A stretch of DNA of 64,000 bases from Limosilactobacillus sp. (GCF_022482365.1 NZ_JAKVPE010000001.1:1550001-1614000); one strand, 5' to 3'; shown: positions 1 through 7,988, numbered from the stretch's first letter. Translations and numbers: made by a program. The notes: generated from the letters alone by a model not told the origin.

Positions 1-335
1 ACCGCAGCTATGTAGAGGGCTTCCCGATCATCAACGACAACAATTATGGTGGCGCCAAGCTGCGCGCTAACCAGCGGGGGACGGAGCACTACCTGTTGAG
101 CCTCTACACCGTGCAGGTACCGCTTCCGCTTGACGGCTCGACGGTCAAGCTGCCATCGACGGCGAGCGTTTTAAACCAGTTGCATGAAAACGGGCGCTTT
201 AAGAACGTCACGAATCTGCGGGTCGGCTACGAATGGAAGTCGGATTCGGAAAATCACCAGACCGTGAAGATCGAGCCGACGTACTTCGTTAAGTACCGTG
301 GCCGGTGGATCAACTACACCGATCTTTTAAAGTAG
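1..335 (+). CDS. walH: WalH (YycH) C-terminal part, truncated by window start
   Basis: The open frame enters from the left edge (first full codon at position 3) and stops at 335, giving about 110 residues. In this position, directly before walI and walJ, the product is the C-terminal part of YycH/WalH, the membrane-anchored extracytoplasmic protein that with WalI modulates the WalK sensor kinase of cell-wall homeostasis. The visible part has no membrane segment, as expected for the exported C-terminal domain. It ends with aromatic, basic beta-strand-like sequence (YFVKYRGRWINYTDLLK). walI begins 13 nt downstream, so the two are co-transcribed. Assignment rests mainly on gene order. Confidence 0.8.
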   Translation, partial: RSYVEGFPIINDNNYGGAKLRANQRGTEHYLLSLYTVQVPLPLDGSTVKLPSTASVLNQLHENGRFKNVTNLRVGYEWKSDSENHQTVKIEPTYFVKYRGRWINYTDLLK

Positions 336-348
336 GGGGGAGCAAAGA

Positions 349-1188
349 ATGAATTTCAAACGCATTCAGTGGATCTTTTTGTTTGCTTTCCTGATCTTTG
401 ACCTGGTAGTTGCGGGCTCGCTCTTTTTCCAAAACCGCTTCACGATCTCTAACAGCAGCCCGAACCGGCAGGAAATGGTGCTCAAGGAGATGAAGGCCGA
501 CGCGATTACCTGCAAGCCGCTGTCAAATCACCAGCGGCTCGGCTACTACATCGCGGGCAGCCGGTCCGGCGACAACGACAAGCTCGATTCGCAGACCAGC
601 AAGCTTCACGACCAAAACTACCGTTTCTCGTCCAATACGCTGGTAAGCATTTTTGATAATCCGGTCAAGATCAATCGGCGCCACCCAGAACGGCGGCTGA
701 ACCGGTTGGTTAAGAATTCCCATTCAGTTGCCCTGGGCAAGGAATATCATTATGACGCCCAACTGTCGGACCACAATACGGTCGTCTATACTCAGCATTT
801 GGCACACCAAGCCCTCGACTCAACGGACGGGCAGCTGCGTTTCCGCGTCAACAGCAACGGTGCGGTGACCGGCTACAGCCAAACCTATCTTGAAAACCGG
901 CGAATTCTGCGTCCCGAGGCACCGATCATCAGCCAGCAGCACGCGGTAACCTGGCTGTATAAGCACAACTTGATCCCCAACAACTCCCAAATCAGGTGGG
1001 CCAAACTGACCTATACGAAGCTGCTGGTGACTGATAGCCGCGACCAAAACGTCTACGTGCCAACCTGGGTTGTGGAGGTGCGGACAAAGAATGCCGACAC
1101 GGTTCAACATTTGCGGGTGAACGCCTTCAACAGCACGATTATGAAGAGCAGCCCGGATAGTGTTAATATGAGTTCAATCGATAAATAA
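349..1188 (+). CDS. walI: WalI (YycI) regulator of WalK
   Basis: A 279-residue protein with a short basic N-terminus, one membrane segment at about residues 9-28 (IFLFAFLIFDLVVAGSLFF) and a long extracytoplasmic domain. This is the YycI layout: WalI and WalH bind the WalK sensor kinase through their membrane helices and tune WalR-dependent wall-hydrolase genes. The ATG follows a GGGGGGAG ribosome site. It lies between walH (13 nt upstream) and walJ (13 nt downstream), the standard operon order in Firmicutes. Low sequence conservation is typical of this family, so order weighs more than motif here. Confidence 0.85.
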   Translation: MNFKRIQWIFLFAFLIFDLVVAGSLFFQNRFTISNSSPNRQEMVLKEMKADAITCKPLSNHQRLGYYIAGSRSGDNDKLDSQTSKLHDQNYRFSSNTLVSIFDNPVKINRRHPERRLNRLVKNSHSVALGKEYHYDAQLSDHNTVVYTQHLAHQALDSTDGQLRFRVNSNGAVTGYSQTYLENRRILRPEAPIISQQHAVTWLYKHNLIPNNSQIRWAKLTYTKLLVTDSRDQNVYVPTWVVEVRTKNADTVQHLRVNAFNSTIMKSSPDSVNMSSIDK

Positions 1189-1201
1189 GGAGTAGTCTGA
1201 C

Positions 1202-2008
1202 GTGAGTGAAAAGGATTTTTTGCGTTACAGTATACTAGCCAGTGGCAGCACGGGAAACGTCACCTATTTGGAAACCGCCCATCACCGGATCCTGATCGAT
1301 GCCGGCCTGAGTGGCAAGCGGATTGAAAACTTAATGAATAAGATCAACCGGACGCTCAAGGACGTCGAAGCCATCTTCGTCACCCACGAGCACGGCGATC
1401 ACAGCCACGGGGTCGGGGTCCTGGCCCGCCGCTACGGGATGGACGTTTACGCCAACGAGGGCACCTGGCAGGCAATGGCCAAACGGGTCGGCAAGATCCC
1501 GTTGGAGCAAAAGCACATCCTGGCACCCAATCACGTGGCCGATCTGGGCGACATGGAGGTGGAGAGCTTCGCGGTTTCCCACGATGCCGCCGAGCCCCAG
1601 TTTTACCAAGTTCACCATGACAACAAGACCTTCTGCATCCTGACCGATACCGGCTACGTCTCGGACCGGGTGGCGGGAACCATCAAGAACGCCGACGCCT
1701 ACCTGATGGAATGCAACCACGACACGGAAATGCTGCGGATGGGGCCCTACTCCTGGCCGCTTAAGCAACGGATCTTGGGTGACGAGGGCCACCTGTCCAA
1801 CGAGGAGGGTGCCGATGCCTTAATGGACGTGATCGGTCCACGGACGAAGGAGATCTTCCTTGGCCACCGCAGCCAGCACAACAACATGCGGTCCCTGGCC
1901 CACCTGACCGTGGCTAGCCTGATGGAACAGCACGATTTCGGGGTCGATCACGACTTCCAGCTGCACGATGCCGAACCGGCAACGCCCAGCGAGCTGTTAA
2001 CCCTGTGA
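1202..2008 (+). CDS. walJ: WalJ (YycJ) metallo-beta-lactamase-fold hydrolase
   Basis: A 268-residue metallo-beta-lactamase-fold protein starting at GTG. The metal-binding motif THEHGDHSHG holds H62, H64, D66 and H67; a later ECNHD (around residue 164) and the C-terminal GHRS region provide further ligands. Family members are cytoplasmic and are thought to act on DNA; in streptococci and Bacillus they are linked to the WalRK pathway and to cell division or mutation rate, but the substrate is not settled. Fourth accessory gene of the wal operon, 13 nt after walI. An 83-nt gap with an inverted repeat separates it from htrA. Confidence 0.9.
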   Translation: MSEKDFLRYSILASGSTGNVTYLETAHHRILIDAGLSGKRIENLMNKINRTLKDVEAIFVTHEHGDHSHGVGVLARRYGMDVYANEGTWQAMAKRVGKIPLEQKHILAPNHVADLGDMEVESFAVSHDAAEPQFYQVHHDNKTFCILTDTGYVSDRVAGTIKNADAYLMECNHDTEMLRMGPYSWPLKQRILGDEGHLSNEEGADALMDVIGPRTKEIFLGHRSQHNNMRSLAHLTVASLMEQHDFGVDHDFQLHDAEPATPSELLTL

Positions 2009-2040
2009 AAGTCAAATAATTGACACGTTAAATTCAACTT

Positions 2041-2070
2041 ATTTTCACAATTAACCCGTATTGTGAAGAT
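2041..2070. promoter_or_regulatory. Inverted repeat upstream of htrA
   Basis: TTCACAAT (2044-2051) and ATTGTGAA (2060-2067) form a perfect 8-bp inverted repeat with an 8-nt spacer, extendable to 11 pairs with one G-T. It lies 24-50 nt before the htrA start. No T-run follows, so an operator for a dimeric regulator, or an mRNA 5' hairpin, is more likely than a terminator. A TTGACA hexamer lies at 2020-2025 but no good -10 sits at the right distance. The regulator is unknown. Confidence 0.45.
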
Positions 2071-2091
2071 AAAAAGACTGGAGGAATTGGA

Positions 2092-3378
2092 ATGAGAAAT
2101 AGTGATCAGGAAGGGCCACACCGGTCCAACCGTTTCTGGGTCAAGGTTGCCGGCGTGGGATTGCTTGCCGGCTTGATCGGCGGCGGGGTAGCCGTCGGGG
2201 TCGGTAGTGCGATTCAGCACCACGAGTCCGTCGTCAGCACCCGGGTGCCAAGCGGCTCGAACAAGTCCGGCGGGACCAAGGTTAACAAGAACAAGGCCGA
2301 CTTGAACGGCGAGGCAACCAAGGCTTACAACTCCGTTCAAGAAGCCGTCGTTAGCGTGATCAATAAGCAAAACGTCCAACAGAATAATGGAATCATGGGG
2401 ATGTTTGGTTCTACCAGCCAGAACGGCAGCGACAGCTCTTCTAGTTCCAGCAGCAAGCTGGAGACGGCCAGTGAAGGTTCCGGGGTGATCTATAAGAAGA
2501 GCGGCAACACTGCCTACATCGTTACTAATAACCACGTGGTCAAGGGTTCTAGCGCCCTGCAGGTAATCATGAGCAACGGGAAGAAGGTCAATGCCCAATT
2601 GGTCGGCGCGGACTCCGCCACCGACCTGGCCGTCCTGAAGATCAACGCGGCGAACGTCACCACGGTAGCCCAGTTCGGAAACTCCAACTCGATTACCGCG
2701 GGTCAGGACGTCCTGGCGATCGGGTCCCCAATGGGCAGTGAGTACGCCAACACCGTTACCAAGGGGATTGTCTCGGCCAAGAACCGAACCCTGAAGGCCG
2801 GTACAGATGGCACCCTGACTTCGGTCATCCAGACTGACGCGGCGATCAACGCCGGAAACTCCGGTGGGCCGCTGATCAACATGGCCGGTCAGGTTATTGG
2901 GATCAATTCAATGAAGCTCTCCTCGGACAACGAGGGTTCCTCGGTCGAGGGGATGGGCTTTGCCATTCCAAGCAACGAGGTCGTTTCGATCATCAACCAG
3001 CTGATCAAGAACGGGAAGATTGAACGGCCCGCCCTGGGGATCGGCATGGTCGATCTGAGCAACGTCACCACCGACCAGCAGCAGTCCGTTCTGAAACTGC
3101 CGTCAAGCGTCACCAAAGGGGTGGTGGTGATGCAGGTCAGCAGCGGGTCGGCAGCCGACAGCGCCGGTCTCAAGCAGTATGACGTGATCACCCAGCTGGG
3201 CGACAAGAAGGTTACCAACGCCAGCACGCTGAAGGCGGCCCTGTACAAGTACAAGGTCGGCGACAGCACCAAGATCACTTACTACCGCGATGGTAAGCAG
3301 CAAACCACTACCATCCACCTGACTAAGGCGGCGACGGACAGCGATAGCCAGTCCAGCCAGCAGGATGATGGCCAATAA
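2092..3378 (+). CDS. htrA: HtrA (DegP-like) membrane-anchored serine protease
   Basis: 428 residues. An N-terminal membrane anchor (about residues 17-38, glycine-rich) is followed by a Ser/Asn-rich linker (about 95-125, including a run of serines), a trypsin-like domain with the catalytic triad H148 (TNNHVV), D178 (ATDLAVL) and S257 (GNSGGP), and one PDZ domain (about 310-410). HtrA degrades misfolded exported proteins and processes surface proteins; in Firmicutes the active site is outside. Start chosen at ATG 2092 after GGAGGA. Placement after walJ is typical of lactobacilli. Stress control via the upstream inverted repeat is possible but unproved. Confidence 0.95.
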   Translation: MRNSDQEGPHRSNRFWVKVAGVGLLAGLIGGGVAVGVGSAIQHHESVVSTRVPSGSNKSGGTKVNKNKADLNGEATKAYNSVQEAVVSVINKQNVQQNNGIMGMFGSTSQNGSDSSSSSSSKLETASEGSGVIYKKSGNTAYIVTNNHVVKGSSALQVIMSNGKKVNAQLVGADSATDLAVLKINAANVTTVAQFGNSNSITAGQDVLAIGSPMGSEYANTVTKGIVSAKNRTLKAGTDGTLTSVIQTDAAINAGNSGGPLINMAGQVIGINSMKLSSDNEGSSVEGMGFAIPSNEVVSIINQLIKNGKIERPALGIGMVDLSNVTTDQQQSVLKLPSSVTKGVVVMQVSSGSAADSAGLKQYDVITQLGDKKVTNASTLKAALYKYKVGDSTKITYYRDGKQQTTTIHLTKAATDSDSQSSQQDDGQ

Positions 3379-3389
3379 AACAAAACTAG

Positions 3390-3417
3390 TCTGGGATTTT
3401 CGTCCCGGGCTTTTTTA
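3390..3417 (+). terminator. Rho-independent terminator of htrA
   Basis: CTGGGA and TCCCGG arms around TTTTCG, followed by six T, starting 13 nt after the htrA stop. Confidence 0.85.
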
Positions 3418-3472
3418 TTGGCCGGGTGGTAGAATGAATGCAATTACTGTGAAAATGAAGGGGCGATAGGAA

Positions 3473-3970
3473 ATGAATAATCCGCAATTTAAGTATCCAG
3501 ATACCAAGGCCTATGAGTTCGTGGTAAACCGTCTTCAGGAGCGCGGCGTTCAGCTATCCGACCTGGTCGACATCATCTATCAGAGTCAGAAGGCCTTTGA
3601 ACCGACGCTGACGGTAGAGCGCTGTCAGGAATACCTGACGGATGCCCTCCACAAGCGGGAGCTGCTCAATAACGCCATGGTGATGCTGGAGCTGGACCGA
3701 CTGACGGAGGCCGGTCAGGTTGCCGAGCCGTTGTCGAGCATCATCAAAAACGACGTGGGTGTCTTTGGGGTCGACGAAACCTTGGCCTTGCAGATCGCCA
3801 ACATCTACGGCACGATCGGCACTACTAACTTTGGCTACTTTGATCGAGTCAAAAAGGGGATCATAGCACGTTACGACACCGCCGATAATCACGTCAACAC
3901 CTTCATCGACGACCTCTTGGCGGCGATTGTTGCGGCAGTTTGTGGGAAGATTGCCCACCAGTATGCCTGA
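3473..3970 (+). CDS. pgpA: Phosphatidylglycerophosphatase A-type protein (YutG/PgpA)
   Basis: 165-residue soluble protein of the YutG/PgpA family. Recognisable blocks are the N-terminal FKYPDTKAYEFVVNRLQERGV, an Asp-rich KNDVGVFGVDETLA region and the C-terminal GIIARYD...HVNTFIDDLLAA block, whose Asp residues match the metal-dependent phosphatase core. The enzyme is expected to remove phosphate from phosphatidylglycerophosphate, giving phosphatidylglycerol, the precursor of cardiolipin and lipoteichoic acid. A cardiolipin synthase lies 12 kb downstream. A weak extended -10 (TGG TAGAAT, 3427-3435) precedes the gene, so it probably has its own promoter. Family assignment is firm; substrate is inferred from relatives. 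Confidence 0.75.
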   Translation: MNNPQFKYPDTKAYEFVVNRLQERGVQLSDLVDIIYQSQKAFEPTLTVERCQEYLTDALHKRELLNNAMVMLELDRLTEAGQVAEPLSSIIKNDVGVFGVDETLALQIANIYGTIGTTNFGYFDRVKKGIIARYDTADNHVNTFIDDLLAAIVAAVCGKIAHQYA

Positions 3971-4037
3971 GTAAAAGGTCTTATCGGGAGAATAATCCGA
4001 ACAATTTTAGGAGAGAATATCGAGAAAGTTTATCAAG

Positions 4038-4077
4038 CCACGGGACGTTGCCTAATTAGCACGTTTCGTGGTATTTT
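4038..4077 (+). terminator. Hairpin terminator candidate after pgpA
   Basis: CCACGGGACGT (4038-4048) pairs with ACGTTTCGTGG (4061-4071), 11 pairs with two G-T, followed by ATTTTT. Confidence 0.65.
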
Positions 4078-4115
4078 TGGTTGGAATTTGATGAAAAATT
4101 GCCTAAAATGGTGGT

Positions 4116-4428
4116 TGTGGATAAGTCCGTGGATAAATAGCGGATTGAATGAGCCTTTTCAGAGAATGCCGATATAAAGGCAAAAAGTTAGGTTGAAAAG
4201 TTATCCACAGGAGCGCTGAGATTGTGTTGATAAGTGGAATTTTGACAATTTTAGTCAATTGAATCCCTTGGGCGAGAAGCGATTGGCCGTGAACGCCCCG
4301 AACGGTTGTTTTTGTGGAAAACTGTGGATAACCCCTTTTTCAGAAAGGGCTTTCGCCCGAATTTTTTGACCGAACATTCCGGTGTTGTGAATCAAAAGTT
4401 ATACACCTGTGGATAAGTATGTGGATAA
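4116..4428. promoter_or_regulatory. Cluster of DnaA boxes
   Basis: The stretch between pgpA and rlmH (about 480 nt, no gene) contains five perfect TTATCCACA boxes: 4116-4124, 4323-4331, 4408-4416 and 4420-4428 on the minus strand and 4201-4209 on the plus strand. One single-mismatch copy is at 4128-4136 and weaker ones at 4313-4321, 4399-4407 and 4431-4439. A random 313-bp segment should hold almost none. DnaA binding is the established meaning of this 9-mer; the role here (titration, rlmH control, or an auxiliary replication element) is inferred. A GGGC-TTTC-GCCC hairpin with a T-run at 4347-4367 lies inside the cluster. Confidence 0.8.
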
Positions 4429-4451
4429 AGTGTGGAAAGTGGTGGATTAGT

Positions 4452-4931
4452 GTGAATATCAAGATTATTGGTGTTGGAAAACTCAAGGAAAAGTATTTTA
4501 AGGCCGGAATTGCCGAGTATGGCAAACGCCTCGGCCGTTTCTGCAAATTTCAGGTTGTGGAGGTTCCGGATGAGAAGGCGCCCGAGTCGCTGAGCCAGGC
4601 CGAAATGGATGAGGTGATGGCCAAGGAGGGAGAGCGAATTCTGGCCAAGATCAAGGACCGGGAGTACGTTTTTGCCCTGGCAATCAAGGGGAAGGAACGG
4701 ACCTCCGAGGAATTCGCTAAGGAGATCAACCGCCTGGCAACCTATGGCCACAGCGACATTACCTTTGTCATTGGCGGCTCGCTAGGCCTCAGCCCGGCCG
4801 TCCTGAAACGGGCCGACACCCAAATTTCGTTCGGTCGCTTCACCCTGCCCCACCAATTGATGCGGCTGGTCTTGTCCGAGCAGATTTACCGGGCCTTCAC
4901 GATCATCAACGGGCTGCCTTATCACAAGTAA
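4452..4931 (+). CDS. rlmH: RlmH, 23S rRNA pseudouridine-1915 N3-methyltransferase
   Basis: 159 residues from a GTG start, exactly the usual family length; an upstream ATG at 4419 would add 11 residues absent from relatives and would overlap the DnaA boxes. The SPOUT knot motifs are clear: [10 protein letters not shown] (AdoMet-binding loop) and the C-terminal [28 protein letters not shown]. The enzyme methylates pseudouridine 1915 in helix 69 of 23S rRNA on the assembled 70S ribosome, working as a homodimer. In many Firmicutes this gene is near oriC and next to htrA, as here. Confidence 0.95.
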   Translation: MNIKIIGVGKLKEKYFKAGIAEYGKRLGRFCKFQVVEVPDEKAPESLSQAEMDEVMAKEGERILAKIKDREYVFALAIKGKERTSEEFAKEINRLATYGHSDITFVIGGSLGLSPAVLKRADTQISFGRFTLPHQLMRLVLSEQIYRAFTIINGLPYHK

Positions 4932-5089
4932 AGCGTTTGAATAAAATGAGAAAATGTTTGTGAAATTTGTGACGAGCATCCCCATTTGCCTAGTCGTTCT
5001 TTCATTGATGGGAGCGGTTACGCGATGATTGTGAAGATCTAGTGACACAAATGATAAAAATTGTTCAATTATGTACAGAATTATGCAAT

Positions 5090-5136
5090 TTGACTTGCAA
5101 ACCTGGGCAAATTATGCAAATATGGAAACGTATTCA
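5090..5136 (+). promoter_or_regulatory. Promoter with CcpA cre site for the alcohol dehydrogenase
   Basis: TTGACT at 5090-5095 and TATGCA at 5113-5118 are spaced by 17 bp. A 15-bp site at 5122-5136 (ATGGAAACGTATTCA) matches every defined position of the cre consensus WTGNAANCGNWNNCW and covers the expected start point. CcpA bound there would block initiation. A good AGAGGAGG ribosome site follows at about 5143. Confidence 0.75.
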
Positions 5137-5159
5137 AATGCCAAGAGGAGGCTATTTTT

Positions 5160-6332
5160 ATGAATAGACAATTTGATTTCTTAATGCCAAGCGTGAACTT
5201 CTTTGGACCTGGTGTTATCGCAAAGATCGGTGACCGTGCTAAGATGCTTAACATGCACAAGCCACTGATCGTTACCCAGGAAAGCTTGGAGAAGATTGAG
5301 AACGGTCCAGTTGCTCAAACCCGCCAATCACTGGAAAAGGCTGGCGTTGACTACGCCATCTTTACCGGGGTTGAACCAAACCCAAAGATTCGTAACATCA
5401 AGGCCGGTAAGAAGATGTACGAAGAAGAAAAGTGTGACTCCATCATCACTGTCGGTGGGGGTTCCGCTCACGACTGTGGTAAGGGTATCGGGATTATTCT
5501 GACCAACGGTGACGACATCACTAAACTGGCCGGAATCGAAACGCTGGACAATCCGCTGCCACCTCTGATGGCCGTTAACACGACTGCCGGGACCGGTTCC
5601 GAACTGACCCGTCACGCCGTTATCACGAACGAGGAAGACCACCTCAAGTTCGTTGTTGTTTCTTGGCGGAACATTCCATTGGTATCATTCAACGACCCAA
5701 TGCTGATGCTCGGTGTTCCACAATCAGTTACTGCTGCTACTGGTTGCGATGCCTTCGTTCAGGCCATCGAACCATACGTTTCCGTTGACCACAACCCAAT
5801 CACGGACAGTCAATGTAAGGAAGCTATCCAACTGATTCAGGAAGCTCTGCCAGAAGTCGTTGCCAATGGTCAAAACGTTGAAGCCCGGACCAAGATGGTT
5901 GAAGCTGAAATGCTTGCCGGCATGGCCTTTAACAACGCTAACCTGGGTTACGTTCATGCCATGGCTCACCAGCTGGGTGGTCAATACGACGCTCCTCACG
6001 GTGTCTGCTGTGCACTCCTGCTGACCACGGTTGAAGAGTACAACCTGATCGCTTGCCCAGACCGGTTCGCTGAACTGGCTGAAATCATGGGCTACGACAC
6101 GACTGGCCTGACGACGATGCAGGCTGCTCGCAAGTCCATCGAAGGCATGCGTGAAATGTGCAAGGCCGTTGGTATTCCAGCTTCCATCAAGGAAATTGGT
6201 GCTAAGCCAGAAGACTTCCCATTGATGGCTGAAAATGCCCTCAAGGACGGGAACGCCTTCTCCAACCCACGGAAGGGTACGAAGCAAGAAATCATCGACC
6301 TTTACCAAAAGGCATACGACGGTATCTACTAA
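5160..6332 (+). CDS. Iron-containing alcohol dehydrogenase, 1,3-propanediol dehydrogenase-like
   Basis: 390-residue group III alcohol dehydrogenase. The GGGSAHDCGKG loop (about 99-109) binds NAD(P), NTTAGTGSE follows, and metal ligands D197, H266 and H280 lie in TGCDAF, GYVHAMAH and APHG. The usual fourth ligand His four residues after D197 is Gln201 here. From memory the protein resembles the L. reuteri 1,3-propanediol oxidoreductase encoded next to rlmH, which reduces 3-hydroxypropionaldehyde and may use other aldehydes to regenerate NAD+. Codon use is strongly biased to GCT, GTT and CCA compared with neighbours, a sign of high expression. Controlled by a cre site. Confidence 0.85.
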   Translation: MNRQFDFLMPSVNFFGPGVIAKIGDRAKMLNMHKPLIVTQESLEKIENGPVAQTRQSLEKAGVDYAIFTGVEPNPKIRNIKAGKKMYEEEKCDSIITVGGGSAHDCGKGIGIILTNGDDITKLAGIETLDNPLPPLMAVNTTAGTGSELTRHAVITNEEDHLKFVVVSWRNIPLVSFNDPMLMLGVPQSVTAATGCDAFVQAIEPYVSVDHNPITDSQCKEAIQLIQEALPEVVANGQNVEARTKMVEAEMLAGMAFNNANLGYVHAMAHQLGGQYDAPHGVCCALLLTTVEEYNLIACPDRFAELAEIMGYDTTGLTTMQAARKSIEGMREMCKAVGIPASIKEIGAKPEDFPLMAENALKDGNAFSNPRKGTKQEIIDLYQKAYDGIY

Positions 6333-6377
6333 AATTAAATTAAGTGTGGGCGAGGCTAAGGCAGCTTAGCCAAAAGA

Positions 6378-6416
6378 ACGGCCGATCAAAATGAGCGATT
6401 CATTTTGACCGGCCGT
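6378..6416. terminator. Long hairpin after the alcohol dehydrogenase
   Basis: A 17-nt arm at 6378-6394 pairs with 6400-6416 with one mismatch. It is followed only by TTT before the next promoter, so termination efficiency is uncertain; it may insulate the two genes. Confidence 0.55.
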
Positions 6417-6417
6417 T

Positions 6418-6426
6418 TGCTATAAT
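6418..6426 (+). promoter_or_regulatory. Extended -10 promoter of the methyltransferase gene
   Basis: TG-C-TATAAT at 6418-6426 is a perfect extended -10. No good -35 is placed 17 bp upstream, where the hairpin lies. Confidence 0.6.
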
Positions 6427-6455
6427 GGGGATATTAAACTTTGTGAAAGAGGGAA

Positions 6456-7436
6456 ATGCCAGTGGCCAAGTCCGCCCGGAATAAAACAATTGATTTTTCA
6501 CTAACCGAAGCACCGGCCGGGGTCTTAGAACAGCTTCGAACGGCCGCTGACGATCTCGGAACGCTTGCCTTGGCCGGTGACCAGACGATTGTCGGGGACT
6601 CCTTTAAGGTCCTGCCCAAGCTGCCGGAGCACTGCGCTGACTTGGCCCTAGTCGACCCGCCCTACAACCTTAATAAGCGCTATGATGGCCTGACCTTTAA
6701 AAAGATGAATTCGGCCAGCTACCAGGAGTTCACCCAGCACTGGATTGACTGCCTCCTGCCTAAACTGGCACCAGACGCCACCGTCTACGTCTTCGCCGAT
6801 TGGGTGACCAGCATGGCCCTGGCCCCAATCCTGGCGCAAAACTTTACGATTAAGAACCGAATTACCTGGCAGCGCGAGAAGGGCCGGGGGTCGAAGCACA
6901 ACTGGAAGAACGGAATGGAAGACATCTGGTACCTGGTCGTCGATCCCAAGCACTACACCTTCAACGTCGATGCCGTCAAACAGCGGCGCCAGGTGATTGC
7001 CCCCTACCGGGAAAACGGCCGGGCCAAGGACTGGCAGGAGACCGCCCAGGGACGCTTTCGGGACACGATGCCGTCGAATTTTTGGGACGATATCTCGATT
7101 CCCTACTGGTCGATGCCGGAGAATACCGGCCACCCGACCCAGAAGCCAGAAAAACTGCTGGCCAAGCTAATCCTGGCGAGCTCTAACCCCGGCGACCTGG
7201 TCCTCGATCCCTTCGCCGGTTCCGGTTCCAGCCTGGTGACCGCTAAGAAACTGGGCCGTCACTACCTCGGGGTTGAGCAGAGCAAGCTCTATGCGGCCTG
7301 GGGGGCGTACCGGCTCCTGCAGGCGGATGGTGACAAGCGCATTCAGGGCTATACCGACGGCGTTTTCTGGGAACGCAATACCTGGCAAAGACAGCAAAAG
7401 AAGAAAAAATCTCGTGAGACGAAAAAAGAGCCTTAG
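6456..7436 (+). CDS. Orphan DNA methyltransferase, beta class (DPPY type)
   Basis: 326 residues. Motif IV (VDPPYNL, about residue 66) comes first and motif I with FAGSGSS (about 249) comes last, followed by a GVE acidic loop; this is the beta-class order IV-TRD-I. DPPY points to N6-adenine methylation, though N4-cytosine cannot be excluded. The TRD lies at about 90-220. No restriction endonuclease, specificity subunit or second methylase is encoded within many kb, so it is solitary and may serve regulation or protection. It has its own extended -10 promoter and shares a bidirectional terminator with the OsmC gene. Recognition sequence unknown. Confidence 0.8.
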   Translation: MPVAKSARNKTIDFSLTEAPAGVLEQLRTAADDLGTLALAGDQTIVGDSFKVLPKLPEHCADLALVDPPYNLNKRYDGLTFKKMNSASYQEFTQHWIDCLLPKLAPDATVYVFADWVTSMALAPILAQNFTIKNRITWQREKGRGSKHNWKNGMEDIWYLVVDPKHYTFNVDAVKQRRQVIAPYRENGRAKDWQETAQGRFRDTMPSNFWDDISIPYWSMPENTGHPTQKPEKLLAKLILASSNPGDLVLDPFAGSGSSLVTAKKLGRHYLGVEQSKLYAAWGAYRLLQADGDKRIQGYTDGVFWERNTWQRQQKKKKSRETKKEP

Positions 7437-7488
7437 CGTGCTTGGCTAGCCAATTCTGGCCTGACCAATAGTGCGCGGGCTCTTTTTA
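7422..7488. terminator. Bidirectional terminator between methyltransferase and OsmC genes
   Basis: AAAAAGAGCC (7423-7432) and GGGCTCTTTTT (7477-7487) are complementary, giving T-tracts on both strands between convergent genes. The methyltransferase stop codon lies within it. Confidence 0.7.
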
Positions 7489-7489
7489 A

Positions 7490-7915
7490 CTATTCCTTGA
7501 CGAAGCCATCCGCCACGAATTTGGTGCCGAATGCCAGGGTATTTTCAACCGGGCACTTGCGGGCGACGTCGGCGAGGAATTGCTTGATGTCTTCATCGGA
7601 TTCGGAACTACGCAGGTGTGGCTGGTAGCGAATCTCGGTGAACTTGTAACGGTTGTCGCCATCTGCCACGTCCTCGCGTCCAAGGTCGCCTTCGATGTCA
7701 ACCCAGAAGGACTGGAGGTCGAAGTGCCGTTTGCGAGCCAGTTCCGTTGCCGTGATGGCCTGGCAGGCGCCGAACGAGGTCAGCAGGATCTCGACCGGGT
7801 TCATCCCCGTGTTGGTGCTGCCGGGCTCGTCGAAGGTGACTTCAAAGCCGCGGGCGGTTCCGGAAACCTGCATCCCCGTAGTGGTCTTGGTGGCCTTTAC
7901 TTTATAGGTACTCAT
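7490..7915 (-). CDS. OsmC/Ohr-family peroxiredoxin-like protein 1
   Basis: 141-residue OsmC-family protein. The two redox cysteines of the family are present: C51 in TSFGACQA and C121 in RKCPVENTL. OsmC/Ohr proteins reduce organic hydroperoxides with a dithiol partner (often lipoylated protein or bacillithiol-type thiols). This is the most distal of three tandem paralogues transcribed away from a MarR regulator; 73 nt separate it from the next copy. It follows a GGGAGCG ribosome site. Subgroup (OsmC, Ohr or YhfA-like) is not decided from sequence reading. Confidence 0.85.
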   Translation of the reverse strand: MSTYKVKATKTTTGMQVSGTARGFEVTFDEPGSTNTGMNPVEILLTSFGACQAITATELARKRHFDLQSFWVDIEGDLGREDVADGDNRYKFTEIRYQPHLRSSESDEDIKQFLADVARKCPVENTLAFGTKFVADGFVKE

Positions 7916-7988
7916 AGAAAACGCTCCCTTGTTTTTTCTTCAGTGTAGCCGAAGGGGCAGGGGAGCGTCAATTTTAATGCCTAGGTGG

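Noticed and set aside
4116-4428. Calling the DnaA-box cluster the chromosomal origin oriC
   Set aside because: No dnaA, dnaN or rpmH gene is adjacent, and no clear AT-rich unwinding region follows; boxes alone do not make oriC.
6405-6426. TTGACC at 6405-6410 as the -35 of the methyltransferase promoter
   Set aside because: Only 10 bp separate it from TATAAT, too short for sigma-A; the extended -10 explains the promoter better.
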